From: an uncultured Croceicoccus sp.
GTDB lineage: Bacteria > Pseudomonadota > Alphaproteobacteria > Sphingomonadales > Sphingomonadaceae
Reading direction: 5' to 3'
Assembly: GCF_947496385.1 (NCBI RefSeq)
Contig: NZ_CANMCP010000003.1
Location: forward strand, 248,001 to 312,000
DNA length: 64,000 nucleotides
Below, piece after piece: positions 8,027-18,472 of the stretch (position 1 is its first letter; each line of letters begins with the position of its first letter). The notes beneath the pieces were generated by a model. It was not told the DNA's origin. It saw only the letters and a list, made by a program, of their open reading frames with translations, and made no database searches. The translations under genes and the position numbers were made by a program.

Positions 8027-9018
8027 GGCGTGACGAACCGGATCGGCGCACCTTCGCGCAAGGTATATCGCCCCGGATCGAAACGCTCCCCATCGAGAAT
8101 GAACCCCCCGTCGAGATCGATTTCCATGCTCCTGGCATCGACCCGGTGCATGCCATCGCGTTCCAGCCGCTCCGCCGTGCTGCCGCGCACGATGGCGGCG
8201 AAATTCCGCATGAAACGGCGCGGCGGCGCATCCACGACAAGCGTTTTCAAGCCGCCGCGCGGATCGCCGAACGGGCGCACGCCCATCGGCATGCGGTGCA
8301 TCGTCGTCGCCAGCATGATGAAGCGCATCGCATCGCTGCGGAGGGCAGCACCGTGCATGGGTTCCGCATCCTCGCCATAGTGGATTCGCATCCGCTTGCC
8401 CGCACGCGAAGGGGAATTGTCGCCCCCGAACGCCACGCGCGCGACCGTGCCCGCCGTCGACAGCGCCACGGCGAGGTTGTTGAACGCGCCCAGGCGATGC
8501 GTCGTCTGCGCCATGTCGGTCGCATCGACGAAAGCCCCTGCGCCAAACAGGAACCCGCGAACCGGCTCGCGTCCAGGCGATGCGTCGTCGCGGACCACCT
8601 CGATCGGGGTGCGAATGGCGCCGCGCCCGTCATGCCAGGCGCGGATCGCATCGGCCGTTTCCCAGTCGCGCGGGATACCAAGATCCATGGCGAGCGCATT
8701 GGTCTTGCCCTTGGGCAGGATGGCGACCGCCGGCCCGCCCCCCGATGCCCACAGCGATCCGCCGCAGGACAACACGTCGCGGATGGTTCCGTCCCCGCCC
8801 GCGATGACCACAAGCGACACGTCGCTGCGCACGAGTTCAGCGAGGATCGCATGCAGGTCGCCGCGCGTGCGCGGGTCGACGACGCGCACCCCGTCGGGCA
8901 CGGCCAGCCCGCGCGCGCGGATGCGGTGGCTGCGCGGATTGCACACGACGACGATCCGGCCCTTGCGCGGATCGGCGGCGGGTTCGATGGGATGGCGGGC
9001 GTTCACCCTGCGCGCCAT
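8023..9018 (-). CDS. Diacylglycerol/lipid kinase family protein
   Basis: 331-residue protein of the DagK/YegS/sphingosine-kinase family, which phosphorylates a lipid hydroxyl with ATP. The ATP site is seen as NPRS (28-31) and G74-G-D-G-T78, then a LPKGKTNALAMDLGIP loop equivalent to the family's P-x-G-T-x-N motif. The C-terminal beta domain ends in FILDGERF. ATG 9018 is chosen; longer extensions upstream read as non-coding. Translationally coupled to the downstream Tam41-like gene, suggesting the product is phosphatidate. Confidence 0.87.
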   Translation of the reverse strand: MARRVNARHPIEPAADPRKGRIVVVCNPRSHRIRARGLAVPDGVRVVDPRTRGDLHAILAELVRSDVSLVVIAGGDGTIRDVLSCGGSLWASGGGPAVAILPKGKTNALAMDLGIPRDWETADAIRAWHDGRGAIRTPIEVVRDDASPGREPVRGFLFGAGAFVDATDMAQTTHRLGAFNNLAVALSTAGTVARVAFGGDNSPSRAGKRMRIHYGEDAEPMHGAALRSDAMRFIMLATTMHRMPMGVRPFGDPRGGLKTLVVDAPPRRFMRNFAAIVRGSTAERLERDGMHRVDARSMEIDLDGGFILDGERFDPGRYTLREGAPIRFVTP

Positions 9019-9140
9019 AGCGGCAAGCGATGCGCAAATCACCCCTGCAAACGCATTGCGCGCGCGGGCGGAAAAAGTCGGGTGCGTGCGCGGGCGAAAA
9101 AAGGCTGGGCATTTTCCGCCCCGCCGGGATAGGGGCGCGC

Positions 9141-10541
9141 ATGGCATTCGCAATGCTCCGCAGATTGATGGCATCCGGGTCCGGTACGTCCCCGCTCCTG
9201 CGCGTGGCGAAGAATTCCGGCTGGCTGTTGTCGGGCAAGGGCGTGGGCGCGGTGCTCTCGCTGTTCTACCTCGCCATCGTGACGCGCACGCTCGGCCCGT
9301 CGGGCTTCGGCGTGTTCGCACTCGTGCTCACCATCGCGCAGTTCATCAAGCGGTTCATCACCTTCGACAGCTGGCAGGGCGTGGTCAAGTTCGGGCACGA
9401 ATATGGCGATGCGCACGAAGATGGCCGGCTCGGCCGGCTGCTGGGTGCGACGCTGACGGTGGATCTGGTGACCTCGGCCATCGGGCTGGTCGCAGGGCCG
9501 ATTATTTGTTTCGGGCTCGGCGATCTCCTCGGCTGGGAACCTGTGGTGCAGCTTTGGGGCGCGATCTATACCGCGGTGCTCCTGCTGGGGCTGTATTCGA
9601 CGCCGACGGGGCTGCTGCGCATGCTCGACCGGTTCGGGGCGGGCGCGGCGGCGGAAACGGCGATGCCGGTGGTGCGCATGATCGGCGCGCTCGTGGCGCT
9701 CGCCTTCGCGCCGAGCATCGACGGCTTCATCCTCGCATGGATGGCATCGGAGCTGGCCACGTCGGTCGCCTACTGGGCGCTGGCCTATCGCCATGCGCCG
9801 GGCATCGTGCGGCGGATACGGTTGACCAACCCGTTTCGCATCCATCGCAATTTCCCCGGATTGTGGCGGTTCCTGTTCGCCTCGAACATCAACCTCACCG
9901 TGACGACGCTGATCTCGCAGGCGCCGATCCTGCTCTTGGGCAGTTTCGGGGCGGCGGCGGCGGCGGGCTATTACCGGCTCGCGGCGCAGCTTTCCAATTC
10001 CATGACCAAGGTCAGCCAGATGCTGAGCCGCGCGATCTTCACCGAAATGGCGCGCAGCCACGCCTATGCCGACCGCGATCTTTCGCGGCGCGAAATCGCC
10101 CACGTGCTGAAACGGACGAGCGCGGCGGCGGGGCTGGCCGCGGCGGTGATCGCGGTGGCGCTCGTGTTCCTGGGCAAGCCGCTCATCCTGTTGATGAGCG
10201 GGGCGGAGTACCTGCCGGCGTATCCCTTGCTGCTGCTGCTCGGCATTTCCGCGGCGCTGGAGGTGGGCAGCGTGTCGATCGACCCGCTGCTCCTCGCGAC
10301 GGACCGCACGCGGCAGCTGGTCGTGATCCGGCTGGCGACGCTCGCGATCATGCTCGTCGGGATTGCGGTGTCGCTGGAACGCCATGGCCCGCTCGGCATT
10401 GCGTGGTCGGTGCTTGTCTCGACGGTGGCGGCGCTCGTCCTGCGCGTGATCGCGGTCTGGCGCGGGCCGGGCCGGGATGCGGGGCCTGCACCGGCGCACG
10501 CGGGCAGCGATCTGCCGCCCGATCCCGACGCGCACGAATGA
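9141..10541 (+). CDS. Polysaccharide flippase / oligosaccharide translocase (MOP superfamily)
   Basis: 466 residues with roughly a dozen hydrophobic helices, of the Wzx/polysaccharide-biosynthesis protein type. The N-terminal GWLLSGKGVGAVLSLFYLAIVTRTLGPSGFG is characteristic of MOP flippases that move lipid-linked sugars across the inner membrane. ATG 9141 follows AGGGG at suitable spacing; a longer reading from 9030 is Arg/Lys-rich and unlikely. No glycosyltransferases or polymerase flank it, so the substrate and pathway are unclear. The tail (last 35 residues) is Pro/Ala-rich and probably cytosolic. Confidence 0.87.
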   Translation: MAFAMLRRLMASGSGTSPLLRVAKNSGWLLSGKGVGAVLSLFYLAIVTRTLGPSGFGVFALVLTIAQFIKRFITFDSWQGVVKFGHEYGDAHEDGRLGRLLGATLTVDLVTSAIGLVAGPIICFGLGDLLGWEPVVQLWGAIYTAVLLLGLYSTPTGLLRMLDRFGAGAAAETAMPVVRMIGALVALAFAPSIDGFILAWMASELATSVAYWALAYRHAPGIVRRIRLTNPFRIHRNFPGLWRFLFASNINLTVTTLISQAPILLLGSFGAAAAAGYYRLAAQLSNSMTKVSQMLSRAIFTEMARSHAYADRDLSRREIAHVLKRTSAAAGLAAAVIAVALVFLGKPLILLMSGAEYLPAYPLLLLLGISAALEVGSVSIDPLLLATDRTRQLVVIRLATLAIMLVGIAVSLERHGPLGIAWSVLVSTVAALVLRVIAVWRGPGRDAGPAPAHAGSDLPPDPDAHE

Positions 10542-10644
10542 CCCGCCCGGACATTTTGCCCGGATAGTTTGCCCCCGCCCCGCGTTAACCCCATAGCGTG
10601 CCCCTGGCGCGCGTCCCCCTTTTCGAAGAGAGCCCGAGCCCCCG

Positions 10645-11445
10645 ATGATCATCCATGTCGACGCGCATATCGCCTATCGTTTCGAGGAACCGACCGATTT
10701 CCTGTTGCAGATGGAGGCCGCCGCCATTCCCGAGCAGGCCCTGTCCGGCCCCGGTCTCACCACCAGCGCGAGCGAGCACGAGGCGCATATTTCGGGCGAG
10801 GATGCCATCGGCACGCGCGCCTGGCTGCGCTGCGAAGGGGACTTTACCGCCGATTACCGGATCACGGCCGACATCGACCGGCACCTGGTGGATCTGGACG
10901 CGCTGAACCAGCTTCCCCCGCATCAGCTGCCGGGCGCGACGGTGCCCTATCTGTTCGATTCGCGCTATTGCCCGGCCGACCGGTTCCAGTCCTTTGTCGA
11001 GGCGGAGTTCGGCGAATTGTCCGGCGGCGCGCGGATCAATGCGATGGTGCAGTGGGTCGCCGACAATTTCAGCTACGTCCCCGGCAGCAGCAACGCGACC
11101 ACGACCGCGCTCGACAGCTTTGTCGAGCGGCAGGGGATCTGCCGCGATTATGCGCATGTCGTGTGCACCATGGCGCGCGCGTCCGCGATCCCGGCCCGCT
11201 TCGTCAGCTGCTATGCCCCCGATGTCACGCCGCAGGATTTCCACGCCGTCGCCGAGGTGTTCCTGGCCGATAAAACGGGGGAGCCGGGGTCGGGTGCCTG
11301 GCATCTCGTCGATGCGACGCGCATGGCGACCGCGGGCGAGATCGTGAAGATCGGCGTCGGGCGCGATGCCGCCGACGTCAGCTTCCTCACCAGCTATGGC
11401 ATCGCGCAAATGCAGGACAAGCGCATTTCGGTTACGCGGGGATAA
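10645..11445 (+). CDS. Transglutaminase-like cysteine protease domain protein
   Basis: 266 residues with an N-terminal beta domain (residues 1-105) and a transglutaminase-like core. The catalytic triad is visible: C166 in GICRDYAH, H200 in QDFHAVAEVF, and D223 in WHLVDATR. There is no signal peptide, so it is probably cytoplasmic. Bacterial members of this family are usually peptidases or amidohydrolases; the substrate is unknown. It stands alone between the flippase and zwf, 103 bases after the former. Confidence 0.85.
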   Translation: MIIHVDAHIAYRFEEPTDFLLQMEAAAIPEQALSGPGLTTSASEHEAHISGEDAIGTRAWLRCEGDFTADYRITADIDRHLVDLDALNQLPPHQLPGATVPYLFDSRYCPADRFQSFVEAEFGELSGGARINAMVQWVADNFSYVPGSSNATTTALDSFVERQGICRDYAHVVCTMARASAIPARFVSCYAPDVTPQDFHAVAEVFLADKTGEPGSGAWHLVDATRMATAGEIVKIGVGRDAADVSFLTSYGIAQMQDKRISVTRG

Positions 11446-11550
11446 GCCGGGACAGATCGGCGCGGGCGGCGCTTGCACCGCGCGCCGCACCTGCTAACAA
11501 CCGCGGGGGAGGCCGCAACGGCCCGCGACACAAGGGGGTATCTCGCTTTT

Positions 11551-13023
11551 ATGACCGCAACGGCAGCCGCACCGCATTTCACGGCCAACAAGCTGCTCCT
11601 GTTCGGCGCGACGGGCGACCTGGCGCAACGCATGCTGCTGCCCTCGCTCTGTGCGCTCGATTCCGATGGGCTGCTGCCCGACGATATTCGCATCATCTGC
11701 ACCGCGCGCTCCGAATATGACGACGACGGTTTCCGCGAATTCGCGCGCGATGCGCTGACCCGGTTCCTGCCCGCCGGGCGCGCCGTGAAGATCGAGCCGT
11801 TCCTTGAAAAGCTGAGTTACCAGGCGCTCGACGCCTCGACGCCCGAAGGGTTCGACGTGCTGGCAAAGAAGGTCGGCGGCGTCGACACCGGCGACAATCG
11901 CGGGCTTTCCATCTTCCTGTCGACCGCGCCTTTCCTGTTCGAACCGACGATCGCGGGGCTGCAGGCCAATGGCCTTGCGTCGGGCAATGTGCGCATCGGC
12001 CTCGAAAAACCGCTCGGCACCGATCTTGCCACCTCGTGTCAGATCAACGACGCGGTCGCCGCGGCCTTTCCCGAACACCGCATTTTCCGCATCGACCATT
12101 ATCTCGGCAAGGAAACGGTGCAGAACCTGCTCGCGCTGCGCTTTGCCAATATCCTGTTCGAACCGCTCTGGAATGCGGCGCATATCGACCATGTGCAGAT
12201 TACCGTCGCCGAAACGGTGGGCCTCGAAGGGCGGGTCGGGTTCTACGACGGGGCGGGCGCGCTGCGCGACATGGTGCAGAACCACATGCTGCAATTGCTC
12301 GCGCTCGTGGCGATGGAACCGCCGACGAGTTTCGATGCGACCCCGATCCGCGATGAAAAGGTGAAGGTGCTGCGTTCGCTGCGCCGGGTCGCGCGCGATG
12401 AGACCGTGCGCGGGCAATATCGCGCCGGCGCCATCGCGGGCAAGGCGGTCCCCGGCTATGACGAGGAGCTGGGCAAGGATTCCGATACGGAGACCTTCGT
12501 CGCGATCAAGGCGCATGTGGACAACTGGCGCTGGAAGGGGGTGCCCTTCTACCTGCGCACGGGCAAGCGCATGCCCGAACGCACGACCGAGATCATCGTG
12601 AAATTCCGCGACGTGCCGTTTTCCATCTTCGCCGATCGCGGCGCGCGGACGCAGCCGAACACGCTCGTCATCGGGATCCAGCCGAAGGAAAACATCCGCC
12701 TCTCGCTCATGGCGAAGGTGCCGGGCCTCGACCGCGAAGGCTTGCGCCTGCGTTCGGTCCCGCTCGACATCACCATGCCCGATGCGTTCGCCGGGCCGGA
12801 ACGGCGCATCGCATATGAACGGCTGCTGCTCGATCTCGTCGAGGGGGATCAGACCCTGTTCGTGCGCCGCGACGAGGTGGAGGCGCAGTGGGACTGGATC
12901 GACGCGATTCGCGCCACCTGGGACGAACACGATATTTCGCCCAAGACCTATACCGCGGGAAGCTATGGCCCGTCCGCCGCGATCGCGCTGGCCGAACGGG
13001 ACGGCGTGACGTGGCATGAATGA
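11551..13023 (+). CDS. zwf: Glucose-6-phosphate dehydrogenase
   Basis: 490 residues. Oxidises glucose 6-phosphate to 6-phosphogluconolactone with NAD(P)+, the entry to the Entner-Doudoroff and pentose phosphate routes. Visible are the nucleotide-binding GATGDLAQR, the active-site RIDHYLGKE, and the RTGKRMPERTTEI segment. ATG 11551 opens on the conserved N-terminal region; an AGGGGG is 12 bases upstream, rather far. First gene of the ED set zwf-edd-eda; a gluconolactonase gene is not seen nearby. Confidence 0.96.
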   Translation: MTATAAAPHFTANKLLLFGATGDLAQRMLLPSLCALDSDGLLPDDIRIICTARSEYDDDGFREFARDALTRFLPAGRAVKIEPFLEKLSYQALDASTPEGFDVLAKKVGGVDTGDNRGLSIFLSTAPFLFEPTIAGLQANGLASGNVRIGLEKPLGTDLATSCQINDAVAAAFPEHRIFRIDHYLGKETVQNLLALRFANILFEPLWNAAHIDHVQITVAETVGLEGRVGFYDGAGALRDMVQNHMLQLLALVAMEPPTSFDATPIRDEKVKVLRSLRRVARDETVRGQYRAGAIAGKAVPGYDEELGKDSDTETFVAIKAHVDNWRWKGVPFYLRTGKRMPERTTEIIVKFRDVPFSIFADRGARTQPNTLVIGIQPKENIRLSLMAKVPGLDREGLRLRSVPLDITMPDAFAGPERRIAYERLLLDLVEGDQTLFVRRDEVEAQWDWIDAIRATWDEHDISPKTYTAGSYGPSAAIALAERDGVTWHE

Positions 13024-13052
13024 CGCGCACGCATACGAATAAAGCGCGGGAT

Positions 13053-13110
13053 GCCGGCGCCTTTCGGGGCACCGATCCGCGCGTGTTGCATTAAAAGCGA
13101 AGGCGCCGGC
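13053..13110. repeat. Perfect 11-bp inverted repeat between zwf and edd
   Basis: GCCGGCGCCTT at 13053-13063 is repeated inverted as AAGGCGCCGGC at 13100-13110, separated by 36 bases in the zwf-edd gap; each arm also contains the palindrome GGCGCC. It could form a hairpin in the transcript (attenuator or RNA stabiliser) or serve as a pair of operator sites. No T-run follows, so it is not a classic terminator. Confidence 0.5.
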
Positions 13111-13148
13111 GATGAAGGCCTGCGCCCCCTGATTGAAGAAAGAGGCCC

Positions 13149-14978
13149 ATGGCAGATCTGAACCCCGCCGTCGCCCGCGTGACCGACCGGATCATCGCCA
13201 ACAGCAGGGAGAGCCGGCAACGCTATCTCGACCTGATGCGCCGCGAGGGCGACCGCACCCCCGACCGCAGCCAGGTCGCCTGCTCCAATCTCGCCCACGC
13301 GATGGCCGGCATGGGCAATGACAAGGGCGGCGTCGCCGATGCGGCCCGGCCCAATCTCGCCATCGTGACCGCGTATAACGACATGCTGTCCGCGCATCAG
13401 CCCTATGGCCGGTACCCGGAACAGATGAAGCTCTTCGCACGCGAAGTCGGCGCCACGGCGCAGGTCGCGGGCGGCACCCCGGCCATGTGCGACGGCGTGA
13501 CGCAGGGGCAGGACGGCATGGAGCTCTCGCTGTTCTCGCGCGACACCATCGCCTTGTCGACCGCCGTCGCGTTGAGCCATGAAATGTACGACGGCATGGC
13601 GCTTCTCGGCATTTGCGACAAGATCGTGCCGGGCCTGCTCATCGGCGCGCTGCGGTTCGGGCATCTTGCCTGCATCCTCGTCCCCTCCGGCCCGATGCCG
13701 AGCGGGATCACCAACAGCCAGAAGCAGAAGACGCGCCAGCTTTATGCAGAGGGCAAGGTCGGGCGCGACGAATTGCTGGCGTCCGAAAACGCGTCCTACC
13801 ATTCGCCGGGCACCTGCACGTTTTACGGCACCGCCAATTCGAACCAGATGATGATGGAGATGATGGGCCTGCACATGCCGGCGGCCGCCTTCGTCACGCC
13901 CGGTACGCAACTGCGCACGCAGCTTACCCGTGCGGCGGTGCACCGGCTCGCGAAAATCTCGACCAAGGGCGAGGATCCCCGCCCGCTCGCCGAATGCGTC
14001 GATGAAAAGGCGATCGTCAACGCGGTTGCCGGCCTGCTGGCGACCGGCGGGTCGACCAATCACGTGCTGCACATCCCCGCCTTTGCCCGCGCCGCCGGGG
14101 TCATCATCGACTGGCAGGACATCGACGAATTGTCGAAGGCGGTCCCGCTCATCGCGCGCGTCTACCCGAACGGTCAGGGCGACGTGAACCATTTCCACGC
14201 GGCGGGCGGCATGGGCTATGTCATTCGCGAACTGCTCGACAACGGGCTCGCGCATGAGGACATCCGCACCGTGGGCGGCGACAGCCTGCGCGATTATGCG
14301 AGCGAACCGTCGATGGAGGGCGACGCGCTGGTCTGGCACCCCGCACCCGCGCAATCGGGCGATGACGAAATGCTCAAACCCGCGACCGACCCGTTTCAGC
14401 CCGATGGCGGCATGCGCCTGCTCACCGGTAATCTGGGCCGTGCGACGATCAAGACCAGCGCGGTGAAGCGCGAACGTTGGACGGTGGAGGCACCCTGCCG
14501 CGTCTTCCACACGCAGGAAGCCGTCACCAAGGCGTTCAAGGATGGCGAGCTGGAACGCGATGTCGTCGTCGTCGTCCGGTTCCAGGGGCCGCGCGCCAAT
14601 GGCATGCCCGAATTGCACAAGCTGACCCCGGCGCTAGGCGTGTTGCAGGATCGCGGCTTCAACGTGGCGCTCGTCACCGACGGGCGCATGTCCGGCGCAT
14701 CGGGCAAGGTGCCCGCCGCCATCCACTGCACGCCCGAGGCGCTGCCCGATGCCGCGGGCAATGCCGGGCCGCTCTCGCTGTTGCAGGATGGCGATATCGT
14801 GCGCGTCGATGCGGCATCGGGCACCTTGTCCACCAGTGCCGACCTGTCCGCGCGCACCCCTGCCCCCGCCCCCGAGCCGGCGATGGGCGTGGGCCGCGAA
14901 TTGTTCGCCATGATGCGCGCCGGTGCCGATGGCGCGGAAAAGGGCGCCTCCGCCATCCTCGCCCACGCCGGGCTCTGA
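13149..14978 (+). CDS. edd: Phosphogluconate dehydratase
   Basis: 609 residues, the length of Edd. This Fe-S dehydratase turns 6-phosphogluconate into 2-keto-3-deoxy-6-phosphogluconate. Landmarks of the IlvD/Edd family: [28 protein letters not shown] with a cluster cysteine, [10 protein letters not shown] and the [20 protein letters not shown] region, plus [16 protein letters not shown] near the end. The product feeds Eda, whose gene follows 66 bases downstream. Confidence 0.97.
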   Translation: MADLNPAVARVTDRIIANSRESRQRYLDLMRREGDRTPDRSQVACSNLAHAMAGMGNDKGGVADAARPNLAIVTAYNDMLSAHQPYGRYPEQMKLFAREVGATAQVAGGTPAMCDGVTQGQDGMELSLFSRDTIALSTAVALSHEMYDGMALLGICDKIVPGLLIGALRFGHLACILVPSGPMPSGITNSQKQKTRQLYAEGKVGRDELLASENASYHSPGTCTFYGTANSNQMMMEMMGLHMPAAAFVTPGTQLRTQLTRAAVHRLAKISTKGEDPRPLAECVDEKAIVNAVAGLLATGGSTNHVLHIPAFARAAGVIIDWQDIDELSKAVPLIARVYPNGQGDVNHFHAAGGMGYVIRELLDNGLAHEDIRTVGGDSLRDYASEPSMEGDALVWHPAPAQSGDDEMLKPATDPFQPDGGMRLLTGNLGRATIKTSAVKRERWTVEAPCRVFHTQEAVTKAFKDGELERDVVVVVRFQGPRANGMPELHKLTPALGVLQDRGFNVALVTDGRMSGASGKVPAAIHCTPEALPDAAGNAGPLSLLQDGDIVRVDAASGTLSTSADLSARTPAPAPEPAMGVGRELFAMMRAGADGAEKGASAILAHAGL

Positions 14979-15044
14979 CGCCTCACCTTGCCGCCGGGCG
15001 ATGACGCCGGGCCTATATGATTGCCCTACACAGGAGCCACGACC

Positions 15045-15659
15045 TTGACCCAGATCCGCGACATCATGACAAAGGCGCCGGTGATCCCCGTGCTGGTCGT
15101 CGAGCATATCGACCATGCCATCCCGCTGGCCGAAGCGCTGGTCGAAGGGGGGCTTCCGTGCCTTGAGGTGACATTGCGCACCGATTGCGCCCTCGATGCG
15201 ATTCGCGCGATGAAGAGCGTCGACGGCGCCATCGTGGGTGCGGGCACCGTGCTCAACGAGCGCGACCTTGCGGCGGTGGAAAAGGCGGGCGCCGAATTCG
15301 TGGTCTCGCCCGGCCTGACCCAGCCGCTGGGCAAGGCCGCGATCGCGAGCGGCATTCCCTTCCTCCCCGGCACGGCCAACGCCTCCGACATCATGCGCGG
15401 CATGGACATGGGCCTCACCCATTTCAAATTCTTCCCGGCCGAAGCGAATGGCGGCCTGCCTGCGTTGAAGGCGATCGCCGGGCCGTTCGGAAACGTGTTC
15501 TTCTGCCCGACCGGCGGGATTTCGGCCGAAACCGCGCCCGAATGGCTCGCCCATCCGCAAATCCTATGCGTCGGCGGCAGCTGGGTCGCGCCCAAGGGTG
15601 CGCCGGACAAGGGCAAGATCGTGGCGCTCGCCCAGAAGGCCGCGGAGCTCGGCGCATGA
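15045..15659 (+). CDS. eda: 2-dehydro-3-deoxy-phosphogluconate aldolase
   Basis: 204 residues. Class I aldolase that splits KDPG into pyruvate and glyceraldehyde 3-phosphate, closing the Entner-Doudoroff pathway. The catalytic glutamate region LEVTLRT and the Schiff-base lysine in THFKFFPAE are visible, with the phosphate loop [14 protein letters not shown] 15045 is chosen since AGGAG lies eight bases upstream and gives an N-terminus like other Eda proteins; an in-frame TTG at 15021 lies before that AGGAG. The stop overlaps the start of the PEPC-like gene (ATGA). Confidence 0.95.
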   Translation: MTQIRDIMTKAPVIPVLVVEHIDHAIPLAEALVEGGLPCLEVTLRTDCALDAIRAMKSVDGAIVGAGTVLNERDLAAVEKAGAEFVVSPGLTQPLGKAAIASGIPFLPGTANASDIMRGMDMGLTHFKFFPAEANGGLPALKAIAGPFGNVFFCPTGGISAETAPEWLAHPQILCVGGSWVAPKGAPDKGKIVALAQKAAELGA

Positions 15660-18442
15660 GCCCGAAGATCGAGAAACTGCACGAACGGCTGCGCGAACTG
15701 CATCAGCGCACGCGCGAAACGCCGATGTTCAACCCGGTGTTTCAGCTGGGCCTCGAATTCAGCCGCGACCTCGAGTCGGGCGAAACCGATCTTCGCGCGC
15801 TGGACGGGCTGGTCTCCGCGCTTGAGTGCGAGGGGATGCAGGCGCGCGCGCACAAGCTGCACCGCATGCTCGAACCCATCGCGACCGACGCCAATCTCGC
15901 CAGCTTCGACCCGCGCGAGGGTGAGACATTCGCCGATTACGCGGCGCGGTTCGGCACCCCGCTCATGCATGTGGTGTTCACCGCGCACCCGACCTTCCTG
16001 CTCACCCCGGCGCAGGCGAATGCCGTGACCGAGGCGGCGAGCAAGGGCGACGTCGACGGCGACCAGGTGTGTACCGCCCCGCACGAACGGGTGCAGATCA
16101 CGCTGGATTCCGAACACGATGCCGCCATGCGCGCCATCGAACGCGCGCAGGGCGCCCGCGACCGCGTCGTGCGCCATATGTTCGAAACCGCGCGCGATCG
16201 CTGGCCCGAGGATTGGCGCACGCTCAAGCCCGTGCCGCTGCGGCTGGCGACATGGGTCGGCTACGACATGGACGGGCGCACCGATATCGGGTGGAACACC
16301 TCGATCCGCTACCGGCTTCAGGAAAAGGCGGAGCGGCTCGCGGGCTATGCCGGGATGCTGTCCGCCGCCGCGCCCGACATTGCGGGCAAGCTTGCCGCCG
16401 CGGCCGACCATACCTCGCGCATGGCGGTCTTGTTCGGGAAGGACATGTCCGACCCCGCCGCGCTGTCGCACGCGGCCAATTCGCTGACCGCGGATGATGA
16501 TGCGAAGATCACCACGCTGGAACCGATCATCGCCGGGCTCGAAGGGCGTGCGCAGGATGCCGATGACGACACGGCGACCACGCTGTTGACGACCGTGGCG
16601 GCGATGCGGGCCGACGGGCTCGGCATGGGGCACATCCATTTCCGGGTGAACGCCTCGCAGCTGAAGAACGCGATCCGCCGCCGCGTCGATCCGCAAAACC
16701 GCCTCGACCTGTCGAGCCAGGCGGCGCTCAGCGCGATCCGCACCGCGATCGAGGAGCTGACCCCGCTCCAGAGCAATTTCGCCGCGCTGGGGATCGAGGC
16801 CTCGACGGCCATCCGCCAGTTCCTCGCCATGCAGCAGATCCTCACGCATATCGACGCCGATGCGCCGATCCGCATGTTGATCGCGGAATGCGAACAGCCG
16901 CAGACCGTGCTTGCCGCGCTCTATTTCGCGCGATTGTTCGGGGTCGAGGACAAGGTCGATGTGTCGCCTTTGTTCGAGACGGAGGCCGCGCTCGAACATG
17001 GGGGGCGCTTCCTCGATGCGCTCCTCGCCGAGGAGGTGTTTCAGAAATATGCCCGCCGCCGGGGCCGCATCGCGATCCAGACCGGGTTTTCCGACGCCGG
17101 GCGTTTCGTGGGGCAGATCCCGGCAAGCCTCGCCATCGAACGGCTGCAGGGGCGGCTGGCCGAGGCGATGGACGCCAACGGCCTGAACGAGGTCGCGGCG
17201 CTGATCTTCAACACCCATGGCGAGGGGATGGGCCGCGGCGCGCATCCCGCCTCGATGAAGGACAGGCTGGAATGGCCGTTGTCGCCATGGGCGCGGCGGC
17301 GGTTCGTGCGGCGCGCGATCCGGCTGGAGCCGGAAGTGAGTTTCCAGGGGGGCGATGGCTACATGTGGTTCGGAACGCCCGAACTCGCGCTCGCCACGCT
17401 GGCGCGCATGGCGGACAATCCGCCCAATACCGCCGACCCCGACGTGCCGACCGACATGTTCTACAGGCGGACGGACCTCAGCCTCGATTTCTACCGCGCG
17501 ATCCGGCGGGTGCAGCACAACCATCTGATCAGCCGGACCTATTCGCGCGCGATCACGGCCTTTGGCCTCGGCCTGCTCAACGATACGGGCTCGCGCCGGT
17601 CGCGGCGGCAGTCCGACCTGTCCGCGGACCGTGAGATGAGCCTGCGCCAGATTCGCGCGATTCCGCACAATGCGATTCTGCAGCAACTGGGCTATCCGGT
17701 GAACATCATTGCCGGTTTCGGCACCGCCGCCGACGCCAATCGCGAGGAAATCGCCAACCTCTTGAGCGAAAGCGAGCGCGGGCAGCAATTGCTCCGCCTC
17801 GTGCGCAGTTCGGATGCGCTCGCCAGCATCAAGACCGTCGCGGCCTTCGGCGAATTGTTCAATTCCGCCTACTGGGCCAGCCGCCCCTATCGCGGCACGG
17901 AAGCGCATCTGACCGATGCGTGTCTCGACCTTGCCGAAATGCTGACCAAGGATGACCGCACGGGCGTGTTCCGGCGGCTAGCCTCGCGTCTGCGCGTTGA
18001 TGCGCTGCATTTCCACCGGCTGCTGGAGGCGATGCCCGGCGCAAAGGAGGAGTGGGGCATGCCGCTCTCCGACCGGGAGCACAAGCGCCGCACCATCGGC
18101 GTCCTGCAGGCGATCCGGCTGGCCTTGTTGCAGCACATGTTCCTGCGCGCGGTGCAGATGCCGGCCTTCAGCCGGTCGAACGACATCAGCCGCGAGGACG
18201 TGCTCGAAATGGTGTTCACGCTCCGGATCGAGGATGCGCTGGCGCAGATGCGGCGCGCCTTTCCCGTCACCTTCCCGTCCATCGACGATTTCGACGTCGA
18301 CGCGCCGAGCGAATATCCCGACGGCGGCGACGGCGGCTACCGCGCGATCCACCGCGACTATATCGAACCGATCGAGCAGGCCTACGCGCTCGTCCTGCGC
18401 ATCGGGACGGCGATCGCCAACGAATTCGGCGCGCACGGGTAG
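15656..18442 (+). CDS. ppc: Divergent phosphoenolpyruvate carboxylase-like protein
   Basis: 928 residues, family length. PEPC adds bicarbonate to PEP to give oxaloacetate. The catalytic-histidine motif is present as FTAH111PT, but the usual next residue Glu is Phe. The ESLRAIPW region is matched by R667-A-I-P-H. The glycine loop HGRGGSIGRGG of canonical enzymes reads H521-G-E-G-M-G-R527-G, so the first loop arginine is Glu, and the usual C-terminal asparagine-threonine-glycine end is absent (it ends AHG). Homologues of this kind are commonly labelled PEPC, but the changed residues leave real doubt about activity. Translationally coupled to eda. Confidence 0.75.
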   Translation: MSPKIEKLHERLRELHQRTRETPMFNPVFQLGLEFSRDLESGETDLRALDGLVSALECEGMQARAHKLHRMLEPIATDANLASFDPREGETFADYAARFGTPLMHVVFTAHPTFLLTPAQANAVTEAASKGDVDGDQVCTAPHERVQITLDSEHDAAMRAIERAQGARDRVVRHMFETARDRWPEDWRTLKPVPLRLATWVGYDMDGRTDIGWNTSIRYRLQEKAERLAGYAGMLSAAAPDIAGKLAAAADHTSRMAVLFGKDMSDPAALSHAANSLTADDDAKITTLEPIIAGLEGRAQDADDDTATTLLTTVAAMRADGLGMGHIHFRVNASQLKNAIRRRVDPQNRLDLSSQAALSAIRTAIEELTPLQSNFAALGIEASTAIRQFLAMQQILTHIDADAPIRMLIAECEQPQTVLAALYFARLFGVEDKVDVSPLFETEAALEHGGRFLDALLAEEVFQKYARRRGRIAIQTGFSDAGRFVGQIPASLAIERLQGRLAEAMDANGLNEVAALIFNTHGEGMGRGAHPASMKDRLEWPLSPWARRRFVRRAIRLEPEVSFQGGDGYMWFGTPELALATLARMADNPPNTADPDVPTDMFYRRTDLSLDFYRAIRRVQHNHLISRTYSRAITAFGLGLLNDTGSRRSRRQSDLSADREMSLRQIRAIPHNAILQQLGYPVNIIAGFGTAADANREEIANLLSESERGQQLLRLVRSSDALASIKTVAAFGELFNSAYWASRPYRGTEAHLTDACLDLAEMLTKDDRTGVFRRLASRLRVDALHFHRLLEAMPGAKEEWGMPLSDREHKRRTIGVLQAIRLALLQHMFLRAVQMPAFSRSNDISREDVLEMVFTLRIEDALAQMRRAFPVTFPSIDDFDVDAPSEYPDGGDGGYRAIHRDYIEPIEQAYALVLRIGTAIANEFGAHG

Positions 18443-18472
18443 GGATCGGCAAAGGGGGCGGAGGCACAGGGC

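Noticed and set aside
15026..17908. Long minus-strand frame of 960 codons opposite eda and the PEPC-like gene
   Set aside because: Antisense shadow of two recognisable genes; no conserved motifs.
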